Positions 22,710-31,544 of a stretch of 64,000 nt of DNA are shown here, in pieces; the first letter of the stretch is position 1, and each line of letters starts with the position of its first letter. The position numbers and the translations under genes are program-made. The notes beneath the pieces were generated by a model that worked only from the letters and a program-made list of their open reading frames with translations, did not search any database and was not told where the DNA came from. The stretch comes from JACVRW01 sp046735115 (GTDB lineage: Bacteria > Actinomycetota > Thermoleophilia > Solirubrobacterales > Thermoleophilaceae). The DNA is taken from positions 17,072 to 81,071 of the forward strand of contig JBKPSR010000027.1 of the NCBI GenBank assembly GCA_046735115.1. Reading direction: 5' to 3'.

Positions 22710-25700
22710 CGGCGAGGTTCGCCGCCGCCAGGTGCTCGAGCGCGGCCTCGGCGTCCATTGGCCGCGCGAAGAAGAAGCCCTGGCCGAACTCGCAGCCGAG
22801 GTCGCGCAGCGACGTCCACTGCTCCGGCTGCTCGATCCCCTCGGCGACCACGTCCAACTTCAGCGTCGTACCGAGCGCCAGCACGGCCGATGCCAGCTCG
22901 GACATCTCCGGCGTGGCTCCGCCGGTGAGGAACGAGCGGTCCATCTTGAGGATGTCGACCGGGAACCGGCTCAGGTAGCTGAGCGACGAGTAGCCGGTCC
23001 CGAAGTCGTCGAGCGCCAGGTTGACGCCGAGTGCCTTCAGCTCGCGCAGCCGCGTGACCGCCAGATCGGTGTCCGCCATCAGTACCGTCTCCGTGATCTC
23101 GAGGGTGAGTGCCGACGGGTCGATGCCGGCCTCCTCGACGGCGTCGCGCACGTCCGCGATCACGTCGCTGTGCTGAAGCTGCCTGACAGACAGGTTGATG
23201 CTCATCGTGAGTCCGGCCTCCGGCAGCGCATCCCTCATCCGGCGCGCGTGGCGACAGCCCTCGCGCAGGACCCAGCGGCCGATTGGGATGATCAGGCCGG
23301 TCTCCTCCGCGAGCGGGATGAACTGGTCCGGCGGGATCATGCCGCGCTCCGGATGGCGCCAGCGAAGCAGCGCCTCGACGCCCGAGATGCTTCCGTCCTG
23401 GATTCGCACCACCGGCTGGTAGTGGAGCTCCAACTGCTCGGTCGCGATGGCGCGCTGAAGGTCCGTCCGCAGCTCGAGGCGCGCCAGCACGCCCTCGTGC
23501 ATCTCCGGCTCGAACAGCCGGTAGCTGCCCTTGCCGTCGCGCTTGGCCCTGTACATCGCGGCGTCGGCGTCGCGGATGAGCTCCTCGGCTCCCGCGGTCG
23601 CGCCCGCGGAGACTACGGAGATCCCGATGCTGCAGCGGAGCGTCAGCTCCTTGTGGGCGACCTGCAGCGGCAGCGCGAGCGCCTCGAGCACGCGATCGGC
23701 GGTGTCGGCGGCCTCCTGGACGTCCTCGATGTCCTCGAGGAGCAGCGCGAACTCGTCGCCGCCGAACCGCGCCGCGGTGTCCGTCGCGCGAATGCTGGTC
23801 GCAAGCCGCTTCGCCACCTCGACGAGCACTTCGTCGCCGGCCGCGTGCCCGAGGCTGTCGTTGATCGTCTTGAAGTCGTCCAGGTCGAGGAAGATCACGG
23901 CGACGCTGTGGTGCTCGCGGCGCGTACGTGCGATCGCGTGCCGGACGCGCTCGGCGAACAGTGCGCGGTTCGCAAGACCCGTGACCGGATCGTGGAAGGC
24001 CTGATGCGTCAGCTGCTCCTCGAACGCCTTGCGCTCGCTGATGTCGCGGCAGTTGAGGACGATCCCGCCCACGTGCTCGTCACCGAGGAGGTTGGTGCAG
24101 TTCACCTCGAATTGGTGCGGCGTGCCGTCGCGGTGCACCAGGGCGCACTGGACGACCTCGGGCTGGTCGCGCGCGACGGCCGCGGCGTTCGCCAGCATCT
24201 CGCGGACGCGATCGCCGTCGGAGGCGTGCAGCAGCTCGTCGAAGCGGCGCCCGACCATCGTGTCGGCGTCGTAGCCGAGCAGCCGCTCGATCGACGGGCT
24301 CTGGTAGGTGATCGTGCCGTCCGGGCCGATGACGGTGATGAGGTCGCTCGCGTGACGGACGAGCGAGCCGAAGCGGGCCTCGCCGCGCCGGCGGTGCACC
24401 TCCTCGGTGAGGGCGGTGCGCTCCAGCGCAAGCGCGACCAGGGCGGCGAGCGCCCGCAGCGACGCCCGCACGGCCTCGGGCGGCGTCGCGCGGCCTGCGA
24501 CGACCAGCAGCACCGGGTCGGCGCTCTGCGGAGCCAGGTCGAGCACCAGCACCCGGTCGTAGTCGGCCGGCGCGCCGAGCGCGGTGACGAGGTCGGGGCG
24601 CAGCCTCACAACCTCGTCGTCCCTGGTGGCATCGAGCAGGGCCGTCTCGGTCTCCCGGCCGACACCCGGCAGGGGCCACAGCAGCGTGATCAGGTCAGGT
24701 CCGGCCATCGCGCGCGCGGCCGTGAGGACGACCTCGTCGATCTCATCGCGGCTCGTGGCGGCCACGAGGTCGGCTCCGGCCGCGCTCAGCATGCGCTCGC
24801 GCTCGAGCGAGCGCTCCTGCTGGCGCATGAGGCCGGCCATTCGAGATACGACGAGCCCGAAGAGGACGATCGACGCGGCGCGGACTACGGCGAAGTCGAG
24901 GTCGCCGTTGTTCAGATCGTCGACGATTCCGATCGTCGGCGCGATGAGCGACGCACCCGCCAGCAGGCCGAGGCGGAAGCGCGTCAGGACGCCGCCGGAG
25001 TGGACCGCCGGCTGATCGATCTCCGACATCGTGGGATGAAGAGCGGCGGCGCCCCAGAGCAGGTAGAACCCGATCCAGCCCGCGTCGAGCCAGAGCTGGT
25101 GGTCGTAGGTGCCCTGCAGCAGCATGAGCCCGTAGACGAAGTCCGTGACCAGCAGGCAGACGATGCTGGCGCTCATCAGGTTGAACGACAGACGGCGCTG
25201 GCCGCCGTCCAGGGCGAGCCGGACCGCCACGGCCAGGAGCAGCACGTCCGCCAGCGGATACGCCACCGAGACCAGCCGCCCCGCGGTCGAGAGCGAGTGG
25301 TCGTGGACGTACGGCGCGATCAGCCACACCCACGAGGGGAGGGCGAGCCCGACGGTCATGATCGCCGCGTCGATCGCGCTGCCACTGTTGCCGCGGCGGG
25401 TACGGCGACGCTGGAGGATCACCACCCCGGCGATCAGGGCGGGATAGACCGCCAGGTAGGCCCCATCGCCCAGCGACGGGAACGGCACCTCGCGGTCGAG
25501 CAGCAGCGGGTAGGTGTACGTGTAGATATCGCCGAGCCAGAACAGGATGAACCCGAGCGCGACGCATGCCCACGCGAGACGGGCCTGCGGCCGGTGCAGC
25601 CGCACGCCCGCGGCGATGGCCAGGACGGGCGCCAGCCCGAGCACGTTGATCACGGGACCGCTCCCCGCGAACGGCTTGACGAACAGGTAGAGCGCGGTGA

Positions 25701-25770
25701 TCAGCGCTCCGACGGCGAGGAATGCCAGCCACGCCCAGGAGACCATGCGCGTCCGGTTGGGCTCGGTCAT
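22693..25770 (-). CDS. membrane GGDEF-EAL cyclic-di-GMP enzyme with PAS domain
   Basis: 1025 residues. About nine membrane spans fill residues 10-305; a GAF-like region with little conservation follows (about 320-455), then PAS (about 465-575; ITVIGPDGTITYQSPSIERL), GGDEF (about 595-755; motif intact as RFGGDEFALLL about 667) and EAL (about 770-1020; GVEALLRWRHPERG, LDDFGTGYSSLSYL, VVAEGIEQPEQW). Both catalytic motifs look complete, so it may both make and degrade c-di-GMP under control of a membrane or PAS signal. ATG at 25770 overlaps the stop of the alpha-oxoamine synthase gene by one base (TGATG), which indicates translational coupling. Confidence 0.92.
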   Translation of the reverse strand: MTEPNRTRMVSWAWLAFLAVGALITALYLFVKPFAGSGPVINVLGLAPVLAIAAGVRLHRPQARLAWACVALGFILFWLGDIYTYTYPLLLDREVPFPSLGDGAYLAVYPALIAGVVILQRRRTRRGNSGSAIDAAIMTVGLALPSWVWLIAPYVHDHSLSTAGRLVSVAYPLADVLLLAVAVRLALDGGQRRLSFNLMSASIVCLLVTDFVYGLMLLQGTYDHQLWLDAGWIGFYLLWGAAALHPTMSEIDQPAVHSGGVLTRFRLGLLAGASLIAPTIGIVDDLNNGDLDFAVVRAASIVLFGLVVSRMAGLMRQQERSLERERMLSAAGADLVAATSRDEIDEVVLTAARAMAGPDLITLLWPLPGVGRETETALLDATRDDEVVRLRPDLVTALGAPADYDRVLVLDLAPQSADPVLLVVAGRATPPEAVRASLRALAALVALALERTALTEEVHRRRGEARFGSLVRHASDLITVIGPDGTITYQSPSIERLLGYDADTMVGRRFDELLHASDGDRVREMLANAAAVARDQPEVVQCALVHRDGTPHQFEVNCTNLLGDEHVGGIVLNCRDISERKAFEEQLTHQAFHDPVTGLANRALFAERVRHAIARTRREHHSVAVIFLDLDDFKTINDSLGHAAGDEVLVEVAKRLATSIRATDTAARFGGDEFALLLEDIEDVQEAADTADRVLEALALPLQVAHKELTLRCSIGISVVSAGATAGAEELIRDADAAMYRAKRDGKGSYRLFEPEMHEGVLARLELRTDLQRAIATEQLELHYQPVVRIQDGSISGVEALLRWRHPERGMIPPDQFIPLAEETGLIIPIGRWVLREGCRHARRMRDALPEAGLTMSINLSVRQLQHSDVIADVRDAVEEAGIDPSALTLEITETVLMADTDLAVTRLRELKALGVNLALDDFGTGYSSLSYLSRFPVDILKMDRSFLTGGATPEMSELASAVLALGTTLKLDVVAEGIEQPEQWTSLRDLGCEFGQGFFFARPMDAEAALEHLAAANLADAPQP

Positions 25771-27083
25771 CAGGCCGCCTCCTCGATGGGCTCGCTCCTG
25801 GATCGGAGCTCGCCCGCCTCCGCGAGCGCCTCGAGAGCGTGGATGAGCGAGTCGACCTGCTCGTCCGTGTTCACCGCTGTGAGCTGGATCCGGAAGCCGA
25901 CCTCGTGCTTGGGCACGAGCGGGTACGCCGCGAGCGTCACGTAGACGCCGCGTTCGAACAGAAAGCGCCCGACCGAGTCGATGCGGCGGTGGTCGCGCAG
26001 CGGAACCTCGATGATCGGCAGGCCGGAACGGTTCGGCGTCTCGACGCCGAGCATCCGCAGCGCGGTCAGCACCCGGTCGGTGAGCTGCCACAGCCGGGTG
26101 CGCAGGAGGTCGCCGCGCACTTCGTTCACGTCGAAGCCTGCGAGCACGGTCGCCAGCGATGCCACGGGGGACGGCCCGGAATAGAGGTAGGGCGTCGCCG
26201 CGACCTTGAGCAGGTCCTTGACGTCGGTCGGGCAGGCGATGAACGCGAGCAGGGACGAGTACGCCTTCGAGAAGCCGGCGACCAGCACCAGGTTGTCATA
26301 GGTCTCACCGACGTGGCGGACGATGCTGTTGCCGCGCACTCCGTAGGAGCACGGCTCGAGCGGCGAGCGCTCCCCGATGACGCCGAAGCCGTGCGCATCG
26401 TCCACGTACAGCAGCGCCCCGTGGCGGCGCGTCACGGCCGCGAACGCATCGAGGTCGGGTGCGTTGCCCGTCATGCTGTTGACCCCGTCCATGCAGACGA
26501 GGCGGGTCGGATCGCGCTCCTGCGAGAGCAGTTCGTCGAGGTGGTCGGGGTCCTCGAAGCGGAAGCGCTTGACGGCCGCGCCGCGCGCCTTCGCGATCTG
26601 GCATCCGTCGTAGATCGTCTTGTGAGCGCGTGCGTCCAGGAAGATCGTTCCTGAGGCGGCCAGCAGGGGGATCACCGACATGTGGATGTGCGTGATCGTC
26701 GGAAGGACGAGTGCGTCCTCGGATCCGAGCAGCGCGGTGAGCCGATCCTCGATCTCTTCGTACAGGACCGGACTGCCCAGCAGCCGCGACCAGCTCGGAT
26801 GCGTGCCCCACTGCTCGAGGAACGCGGGGACGCGCTCGATGATCTCGGGGTCGAGGTCGAAACCGAGGTAGTTGCACGAGGCGAAGTCCGCCAGCCAGCG
26901 ATCGCCCACGCGGATCATGCGGCCGTCGACCTCGTCGATGACGGCGTCCATCATCGGATGCGACGCCTTCAGCTCCGAGAGGTCGCTGCAGGTCGCAAGC
27001 CAGTGCTCGAGCCACGGCCGCCCTGTCAGCCGCGGCGCCGTGGTCCGCACGCGCGCTCTGCGCGCCGCGTCGGCGGTATTCAT
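25770..27083 (-). CDS. second alpha-oxoamine synthase-family PLP enzyme
   Basis: 437 residues. Fold-type I core: LADFASCNYLGFDLDPEII, LDARAHKTIYDGCQIAKARG, YVDDAHGFGVIGERSP (Asp about 226) and VAGFSKAYSSLLAFIAC with the PLP Lys (about 272). It is related to KBL/BioF/SPT/CqsA but diverges in the glycine-rich loop and C-terminus (LFERGVYVTLAAYPLVPKHE). A substrate cannot be named. The direct coupling to the GGDEF-EAL gene downstream is unusual: CqsA-type members make diffusible ketone signals, so a signal-synthase/c-di-GMP pairing is conceivable but unproven. Confidence 0.8.
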   Translation of the reverse strand: MNTADAARRARVRTTAPRLTGRPWLEHWLATCSDLSELKASHPMMDAVIDEVDGRMIRVGDRWLADFASCNYLGFDLDPEIIERVPAFLEQWGTHPSWSRLLGSPVLYEEIEDRLTALLGSEDALVLPTITHIHMSVIPLLAASGTIFLDARAHKTIYDGCQIAKARGAAVKRFRFEDPDHLDELLSQERDPTRLVCMDGVNSMTGNAPDLDAFAAVTRRHGALLYVDDAHGFGVIGERSPLEPCSYGVRGNSIVRHVGETYDNLVLVAGFSKAYSSLLAFIACPTDVKDLLKVAATPYLYSGPSPVASLATVLAGFDVNEVRGDLLRTRLWQLTDRVLTALRMLGVETPNRSGLPIIEVPLRDHRRIDSVGRFLFERGVYVTLAAYPLVPKHEVGFRIQLTAVNTDEQVDSLIHALEALAEAGELRSRSEPIEEAA

Positions 27084-27122
27084 ACGGCTTTTTCGGCTGC
27101 TTAGGCGCGGTTCTTGCGTCGC

Positions 27123-28463
27123 CTAGACAGCTGTTCGATGCTCGGCCACCGCGTTGACGAACGTTTCCAGCTGCTTCGTCGTCCAGCATTCGAACACGCC
27201 GTCGCAGAACGGCTCGTAGGCCGACATCACGGAGTCGCCGTAGTTCCAGTAGAGGCGCGGCTCCGGGTTGATCCAGAACGTGCGGCCCGCGCGCTCGGCC
27301 ACGTGGCCGAAGACCTGGGCGTGAGGCTCGCGCCCGTTCGTGCGTGCGTCCCCGAGCACGATCACGGTGGAACGCGGGTCGAGATCGTCCACCACCTTGG
27401 CGAGGAACTCGAGCCACACGCGCCCGTAGTCGGTGTAGCCGGAGACGTCGGCGACACCTGCGTCGGTCGCGATCCGGCGCGACACCGCGGCGAACGAGCG
27501 CTCGCGCTCGAAGACGTCCGTGACCTCCGAGATCCGCTCGACGAACACGAACGACCGCAGTTTGCGGAACTGGTCGTGGAGCGCGTGCAGCACGGACAGG
27601 AAGAAGACGCTGGCGCTCGTGACGCTCGTGGACACGTCGCAGAGCACGTAGAGCTCCGGCCGTCGCGGCCGCCTCGGCCGGTACTTCAGGTCGAGCGGCA
27701 CGCCACCGGTCTGGAGCGACGCGCGCATCGTGCGCCGGACGTCCACGTGCCAGGAGCGGCGCCGCCCCCGGTGCTCGCGGCCGTGCGACGCGAGCCGCTT
27801 CTTCAGCTGCGCAACGGTCCGGTGCACCTGAGAGAGGTCCTGCGCGGGGTTTGACGGCAGCGCCCTGTCCAGCTCGCGGAGCGGCTTGGCGGGCGGCAGC
27901 GCCTGGGTCCGCTCGATCATCTGCCGCTCGAGCTCACGGCGGACGTGGCGCTCGAACTCCTGGAGACGGTCGCGCGGCACAGCGTCCTGGTCGGCGGCCT
28001 CGGCTCCCTGCTTCTCGCCCTTCAGGCCCAGGGTCCGCCTGATCCGCTGCACGTCCACGCCGATCACCCCCGAGCCCTCGCCCTGGCGCCCGAAGGCCGC
28101 GATCGCGAGCCGGGCGAGGTCGCGCATCTCGCCGTCGGAGCCGGCTCTGATGGCGTCGCGGATGCGGTCCCGGAGCGCGTCGAGATCGAGCTGGTCGCCA
28201 CCGTGGAAGCGCTCCTCGGCGAGGCCCTGCTCGAGCGCCTCGCGTTCCACGGCGCGGAAGAAGAAGCGGTCGAACAGCACATCGAGCACGTGGCGGTCCT
28301 CCTGCGACTTCGCCAGCGTCGTAGCGAGCGCCTCGCGGAAGTCCTCCTGGGACGTCCAGCTCACCGCGTCGAGGGCCTGGAAGGCGTCCAGCAGCTCCGA
28401 GGTGCCCACGTCGACGCCCTCGGCCCGGAGCTCGTCCGCGAACTCGAGCAGCCGCGGAGCCAT
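27123..28463 (-). CDS. CoxE-type VWA-domain protein
   Basis: 446 residues. N-terminal helical half (LLEFADELRAEGVDVGTSEL, LATTLAKSQEDRHVLDVLFD) and a C-terminal von Willebrand A domain with MIDAS motif CDVSTSVTSASVFFL (about 274) and LGDARTNG. This is the CoxE group, which works with a MoxR-type AAA ATPase to insert metal cofactors or activate target enzymes. ATG at 28463 begins the conserved region; an in-frame ATG at 28538 would overlap the ATPase gene by 29 bp and cannot be excluded. No carbon monoxide dehydrogenase gene is in the window. Confidence 0.85.
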   Translation of the reverse strand: MAPRLLEFADELRAEGVDVGTSELLDAFQALDAVSWTSQEDFREALATTLAKSQEDRHVLDVLFDRFFFRAVEREALEQGLAEERFHGGDQLDLDALRDRIRDAIRAGSDGEMRDLARLAIAAFGRQGEGSGVIGVDVQRIRRTLGLKGEKQGAEAADQDAVPRDRLQEFERHVRRELERQMIERTQALPPAKPLRELDRALPSNPAQDLSQVHRTVAQLKKRLASHGREHRGRRRSWHVDVRRTMRASLQTGGVPLDLKYRPRRPRRPELYVLCDVSTSVTSASVFFLSVLHALHDQFRKLRSFVFVERISEVTDVFERERSFAAVSRRIATDAGVADVSGYTDYGRVWLEFLAKVVDDLDPRSTVIVLGDARTNGREPHAQVFGHVAERAGRTFWINPEPRLYWNYGDSVMSAYEPFCDGVFECWTTKQLETFVNAVAEHRTAV

Positions 28464-28509
28464 CCCCGCCGGGCCGCGGGCCGCCGGCACGCCGCCGTAG
28501 AGACGCGGG

Positions 28510-29406
28510 TTACCCCGCCTGCCGCCCGAAGAGGTCATCGCCGAGCTTCACCCCCACACGCTCGGCGACCAGATCGAGGTCCGTGCGGTGCTTGATGATG
28601 ATCGACATCGTTCGCTCGAGCACGGCCTGGTCCACATCCTCGGCGCCGAGCAGCAGGAGCGCGCGCGCCCAGTCGATCGACTCGGCGATCGAGGGCGGCT
28701 TCTTCAGGTCTAGCGAGCGCACCATGTGGACGACCTCGACCAGCTTGCGCGCCACGGCCTGATCGAGCTCAGGCGCGTGAAGCTGAACGATCTCGAGCTC
28801 ACGCTCGACGGTCGGGTAGTCGAGCCAGAGGTAGAGGCAACGGCGCTTCAGGGCCTCGGTAAGCTCGCGGGAGTTGTTCGACGTGAGCAGCACGAGCGGG
28901 CGCGTCCGCGCCTCGATCACCCCCAGCTCCGGGATCGAGATCTGGAAGTCCGACAGCACCTCGAGCAGCAGCGCTTCGAACTCCTGGTCCGTCTTGTCGA
29001 TCTCGTCGATCAGGAGCACCACCGGCTCCTCCGCGGTGATGGCGGTCAGGAGCGGTCGGGCGAGCATGAACTCCTCGCCGAAGATGTCGTCCTTGACCTC
29101 CTGCCAGCCGGTGTCGGCGGCCTCGGTCTGGATCCGCAGCAGCTGCTTGCGGTAGTTCCACTCGTAGAGTGCCTTGGCCTCGTCGAGCCCCTCGTAGCAC
29201 TGGAGCCGGATCAGCCTGCGCCCGGTGGCGCGCGACACGGCCTTGGCGAGCTCGGTCTTGCCGACGCCCGCCGGCCCTTCCACGAGCACCGGCTTGCCGA
29301 GCCGGCCGGCCAGGAACGAGACGAGTGAGGCGGGCTCGTCCGCCAGGTAGCCGACGCCGGCGAGGCGCTCGCGGGCATCGCCGATGCTGGTGAACTCGCC
29401 GCTCAT
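28510..29406 (-). CDS. MoxR-family AAA+ ATPase
   Basis: 298 residues. Walker A EGPAGVGKTELAKAV (about 43), RLQCYEGLDEAKALYEWNYR (typical of the CoxD/MoxR group), Walker B LLIDEIDKTDQEFEALLLEV (about 132), sensor 1 LTSNNSRELTEALKRRCLYL. It acts as a chaperone together with the CoxE-type VWA protein encoded next. The start is the ATG at 29406 matching the family N-terminus; the long upstream extension is antisense to other genes. Confidence 0.92.
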   Translation of the reverse strand: MSGEFTSIGDARERLAGVGYLADEPASLVSFLAGRLGKPVLVEGPAGVGKTELAKAVSRATGRRLIRLQCYEGLDEAKALYEWNYRKQLLRIQTEAADTGWQEVKDDIFGEEFMLARPLLTAITAEEPVVLLIDEIDKTDQEFEALLLEVLSDFQISIPELGVIEARTRPLVLLTSNNSRELTEALKRRCLYLWLDYPTVERELEIVQLHAPELDQAVARKLVEVVHMVRSLDLKKPPSIAESIDWARALLLLGAEDVDQAVLERTMSIIIKHRTDLDLVAERVGVKLGDDLFGRQAG

Positions 29407-29433
29407 CCGCTCCGAAGGATACTTTCGCCCCCC

Positions 29434-29661
29434 GTGCTCGCCCCGTTGCTCGTCAAGATTCCCGGGCTGCCCGGCCTGGGCGACGACGGGCCGAACGACC
29501 TCGAGTCGCTCCTCACACTCTCGTTCGTGCTGTTCGGCGTGGGCTTCGGCATCGCGCTGCTCGGCCATCTGACCCGCTCGCGGACGCTCGTCGCCACCGG
29601 AGTGCTTGTCGTGATGGTCGGGAGCGGCGTGTTCGTTTTGGCCGTCGGCCGCTACGGGTAG
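29434..29661 (+). CDS. small two-span membrane protein
   Basis: 75 residues from GTG 29434, 27 bp from the divergent MoxR gene. After IPGLPGLGDDGPNDLESLLT there are two hydrophobic helices (about 28-46 and 52-72) with a short basic turn (RSRTL) between. It precedes the F420-linked oxidoreductase by 9 bp. No family recognised; gene status is supported mainly by position, length and amphipathic layout. Confidence 0.5.
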   Translation: MLAPLLVKIPGLPGLGDDGPNDLESLLTLSFVLFGVGFGIALLGHLTRSRTLVATGVLVVMVGSGVFVLAVGRYG

Positions 29662-29670
29662 CGGCCGCCC

Positions 29671-30627
29671 ATGATGGAGCTGGGCTACGCGCTGTCGTGC
29701 GAGGAGCACGGGCCGCGAGAGCTGGTCCAGAACGCGGTGGGCGCCGAAAATGCGGGCTTCGGCTTCGCGCTCATCTCCGACCATTTCCACCCCTGGGTCG
29801 AGCGGCAGGGGGAGAGCCCATTCGTGTGGGCGGTCATCGGCGGCATCGCGCAGGCCACGGATCAGCTGCGGCTCGGCACGGGCGTGACCTGCCCGACGAT
29901 CCGGACGCACCCGGCGATCATCGCCCACGCGAGTGCCACGGCGGCCGTGATGATGGAAGGCCGCTTCTTCCTCGGCTTGGGTAGCGGCGAGAACCTGAAC
30001 GAGCATGTCCTCGCGGACCGCTGGCCCCCGGTGCGCGACCGGCTCGACATGCTCGAGGAGGCTGTGGAGCTGATCCGCCGGTTGTGGACGGGCGAGCTCG
30101 TGTCACACCGCGGCCGCCACTACCAGGTGGCGAACGCACGCCTCTACACGACCCCCGCCGAGCCGCCGCCCGTCTACGTCGCGGCCGGTGGCGAGGAGTC
30201 GGCCGAGCTCGCGGGCGCGATAGGCGACGGGCTGATCCTGGCGTCGCCGAGCGAGGACGCGGCGGGGACGTTCGCCGCGTGCGGCGGCGAGGGCAAGCCA
30301 CGCTACGGGCAGTGCCACGTGTGCTGGGCCGAGTCCGAGGACGAGGCGAGGCGGACCGCCATCGAGTGGTTCCCGAACATCGCGCTGCCGGGCGAGCTGT
30401 CGCAGGAGCTGCCGCAGCCGGCGCACTTCGAGCAGGCCGCCCAGCTCCTGTCGGAGGACGACATGGCCGAGATCGTCGCCTGCGGGCCGGACCCGGAGCG
30501 CCACCTCGAGATGATCAGCCGCTTCGTCGACGCGGGCTGCGACCACGTATATCTCCACCAGATCGGCCCGGATCAGGATGGCTTCTTCCGCTTCTACGAG
30601 CGCGAGGTGCTGCCGCGCTTCGCGTGA
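29671..30627 (+). CDS. F420-dependent LLM-class oxidoreductase (TIGR03557-like)
   Basis: 318 residues, TIM-barrel luciferase-like monooxygenase fold. LGYALSCEEHGPRELVQNAV, FALISDHFHPWVERQGESPF, LGTGVTCPTIRTHPAIIAHA, GLGSGENLNEHVL and DHVYLHQIGPDQDGFFRFYE match the group that includes F420-dependent glucose-6-phosphate dehydrogenase relatives. These enzymes use deazaflavin F420 as hydride carrier. Substrate not determined. The 3' end overlaps the SRPBCC gene on the other strand by 34 bp. Confidence 0.9.
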   Translation: MMELGYALSCEEHGPRELVQNAVGAENAGFGFALISDHFHPWVERQGESPFVWAVIGGIAQATDQLRLGTGVTCPTIRTHPAIIAHASATAAVMMEGRFFLGLGSGENLNEHVLADRWPPVRDRLDMLEEAVELIRRLWTGELVSHRGRHYQVANARLYTTPAEPPPVYVAAGGEESAELAGAIGDGLILASPSEDAAGTFAACGGEGKPRYGQCHVCWAESEDEARRTAIEWFPNIALPGELSQELPQPAHFEQAAQLLSEDDMAEIVACGPDPERHLEMISRFVDAGCDHVYLHQIGPDQDGFFRFYEREVLPRFA

Positions 30628-31046
30628 GCCGCTGCCTCGCGTAGCCCCTCGAGCGACTCGCTCGTCCAGCGACGGAAGTAGATCCGTCCGAGCGAGCCGT
30701 CGAAGATCCGGTCACCGAGGCGCCGGGGCTGCATGCCGATCTCGACCTCGACGAACGTGCCGCCCTGGGCCGGCGTGAGCAGCCAGTCGGCGTACATGCC
30801 CGTCAGCTGACAGGTCATTCGTATCTCGCGAAGGTCCTGGCGCCGCTCGAGCAGGAAGTTGGACTCGACGCGGCCGCCGACCGGCTCCTTCGTCACCTGC
30901 GCGTACTCGTCACCCTCCTCGAAGCGCTCGCCCCGGACCTCGATGACACGCGGCCACCATTCTGGATAGCGACTGGGCGTACCGACGAGGGCCCAGACCG
31001 CCTCGAGCGGCGCGTCGATGTGCGCCTGCTGGCGATAGGCCGACAT
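30594..31046 (-). CDS. SRPBCC-family (polyketide cyclase/START-like) protein
   Basis: 150 residues. HIDAPLEAVWALVGTPSRYP followed by EWWPRVIEVRGERFEEGDEY is the standard opening of the SRPBCC helix-grip fold, which forms a hydrophobic ligand pocket. C-terminal YFRRWTSESLEGLREAAAHA is the long closing helix. Ligand unknown. ATG at 31046 overlaps the stop of the upstream membrane gene by one base (TGATG), so the two are coupled. Confidence 0.85.
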   Translation of the reverse strand: MSAYRQQAHIDAPLEAVWALVGTPSRYPEWWPRVIEVRGERFEEGDEYAQVTKEPVGGRVESNFLLERRQDLREIRMTCQLTGMYADWLLTPAQGGTFVEVEIGMQPRRLGDRIFDGSLGRIYFRRWTSESLEGLREAAAHAKRGSTSRS

Positions 31047-31411
31047 CAGCCCGTGGCCGTCTCCTGGCTCAGCATCCAGCCAAGCAGCATGGTCGTCAGC
31101 GTAAGCGACACGAAATCCGCCGGCCCGATCCAGCCCGGATCGGACTCGCCGATGTCGATCAGGTGGTTCAGCGCGTGCAGCGCGTACTGGACCAGCGCGA
31201 GCGCCAGTACCGGCACGCGCCACGACACCCGCCGCACGGACACGAGCGCCGCCGCGCCGAGCGCGAGGTAGAAGGTCGCGACGTCCGCCATGTAATGGTC
31301 GTTCCGTGCGCCGAAGGGCCCGATCTCGTCGTAGAAGAAGCCGGGCGTGATCCAGAGCAGCAGGCCGAGGACGAGCTGGACCAAGCCGAAGACGATGAGG
31401 AGGAGACGCAT
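31046..31411 (-). CDS. four-span membrane protein
   Basis: 121 residues with four hydrophobic helices (about 3-22, 42-60, 66-83, 92-115). GPFGARNDHYMADVATFYLA and HALNHLIDIGESDP are conserved-looking loop sequences of small DoxX/DUF4345-like membrane proteins, but I cannot name the family with confidence. It is translated just ahead of the SRPBCC protein (1-bp overlap). The 133 bp upstream carries no other gene and should hold the promoter. Confidence 0.65.
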   Translation of the reverse strand: MRLLLIVFGLVQLVLGLLLWITPGFFYDEIGPFGARNDHYMADVATFYLALGAAALVSVRRVSWRVPVLALALVQYALHALNHLIDIGESDPGWIGPADFVSLTLTTMLLGWMLSQETATG

Positions 31412-31544
31412 CACCCGATCATCCCTGTCGGCTACTGCCGGTGCTCGGTTAACGATCCTGGATAGGGCCCCGTATAGGGACCCTAGGCAGGACTGTCGCG
31501 GCAGAGGGCACCCCCTCAATGGCGTAGTTCGGTCCGTGGCTGCG

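Noticed and set aside
22630..25944. 1104-residue plus-strand open frame opposite the GGDEF-EAL gene
   Set aside because: Composition is His/Arg/Gln-rich antisense translation without any domain; the minus-strand gene has complete GGDEF and EAL motifs.
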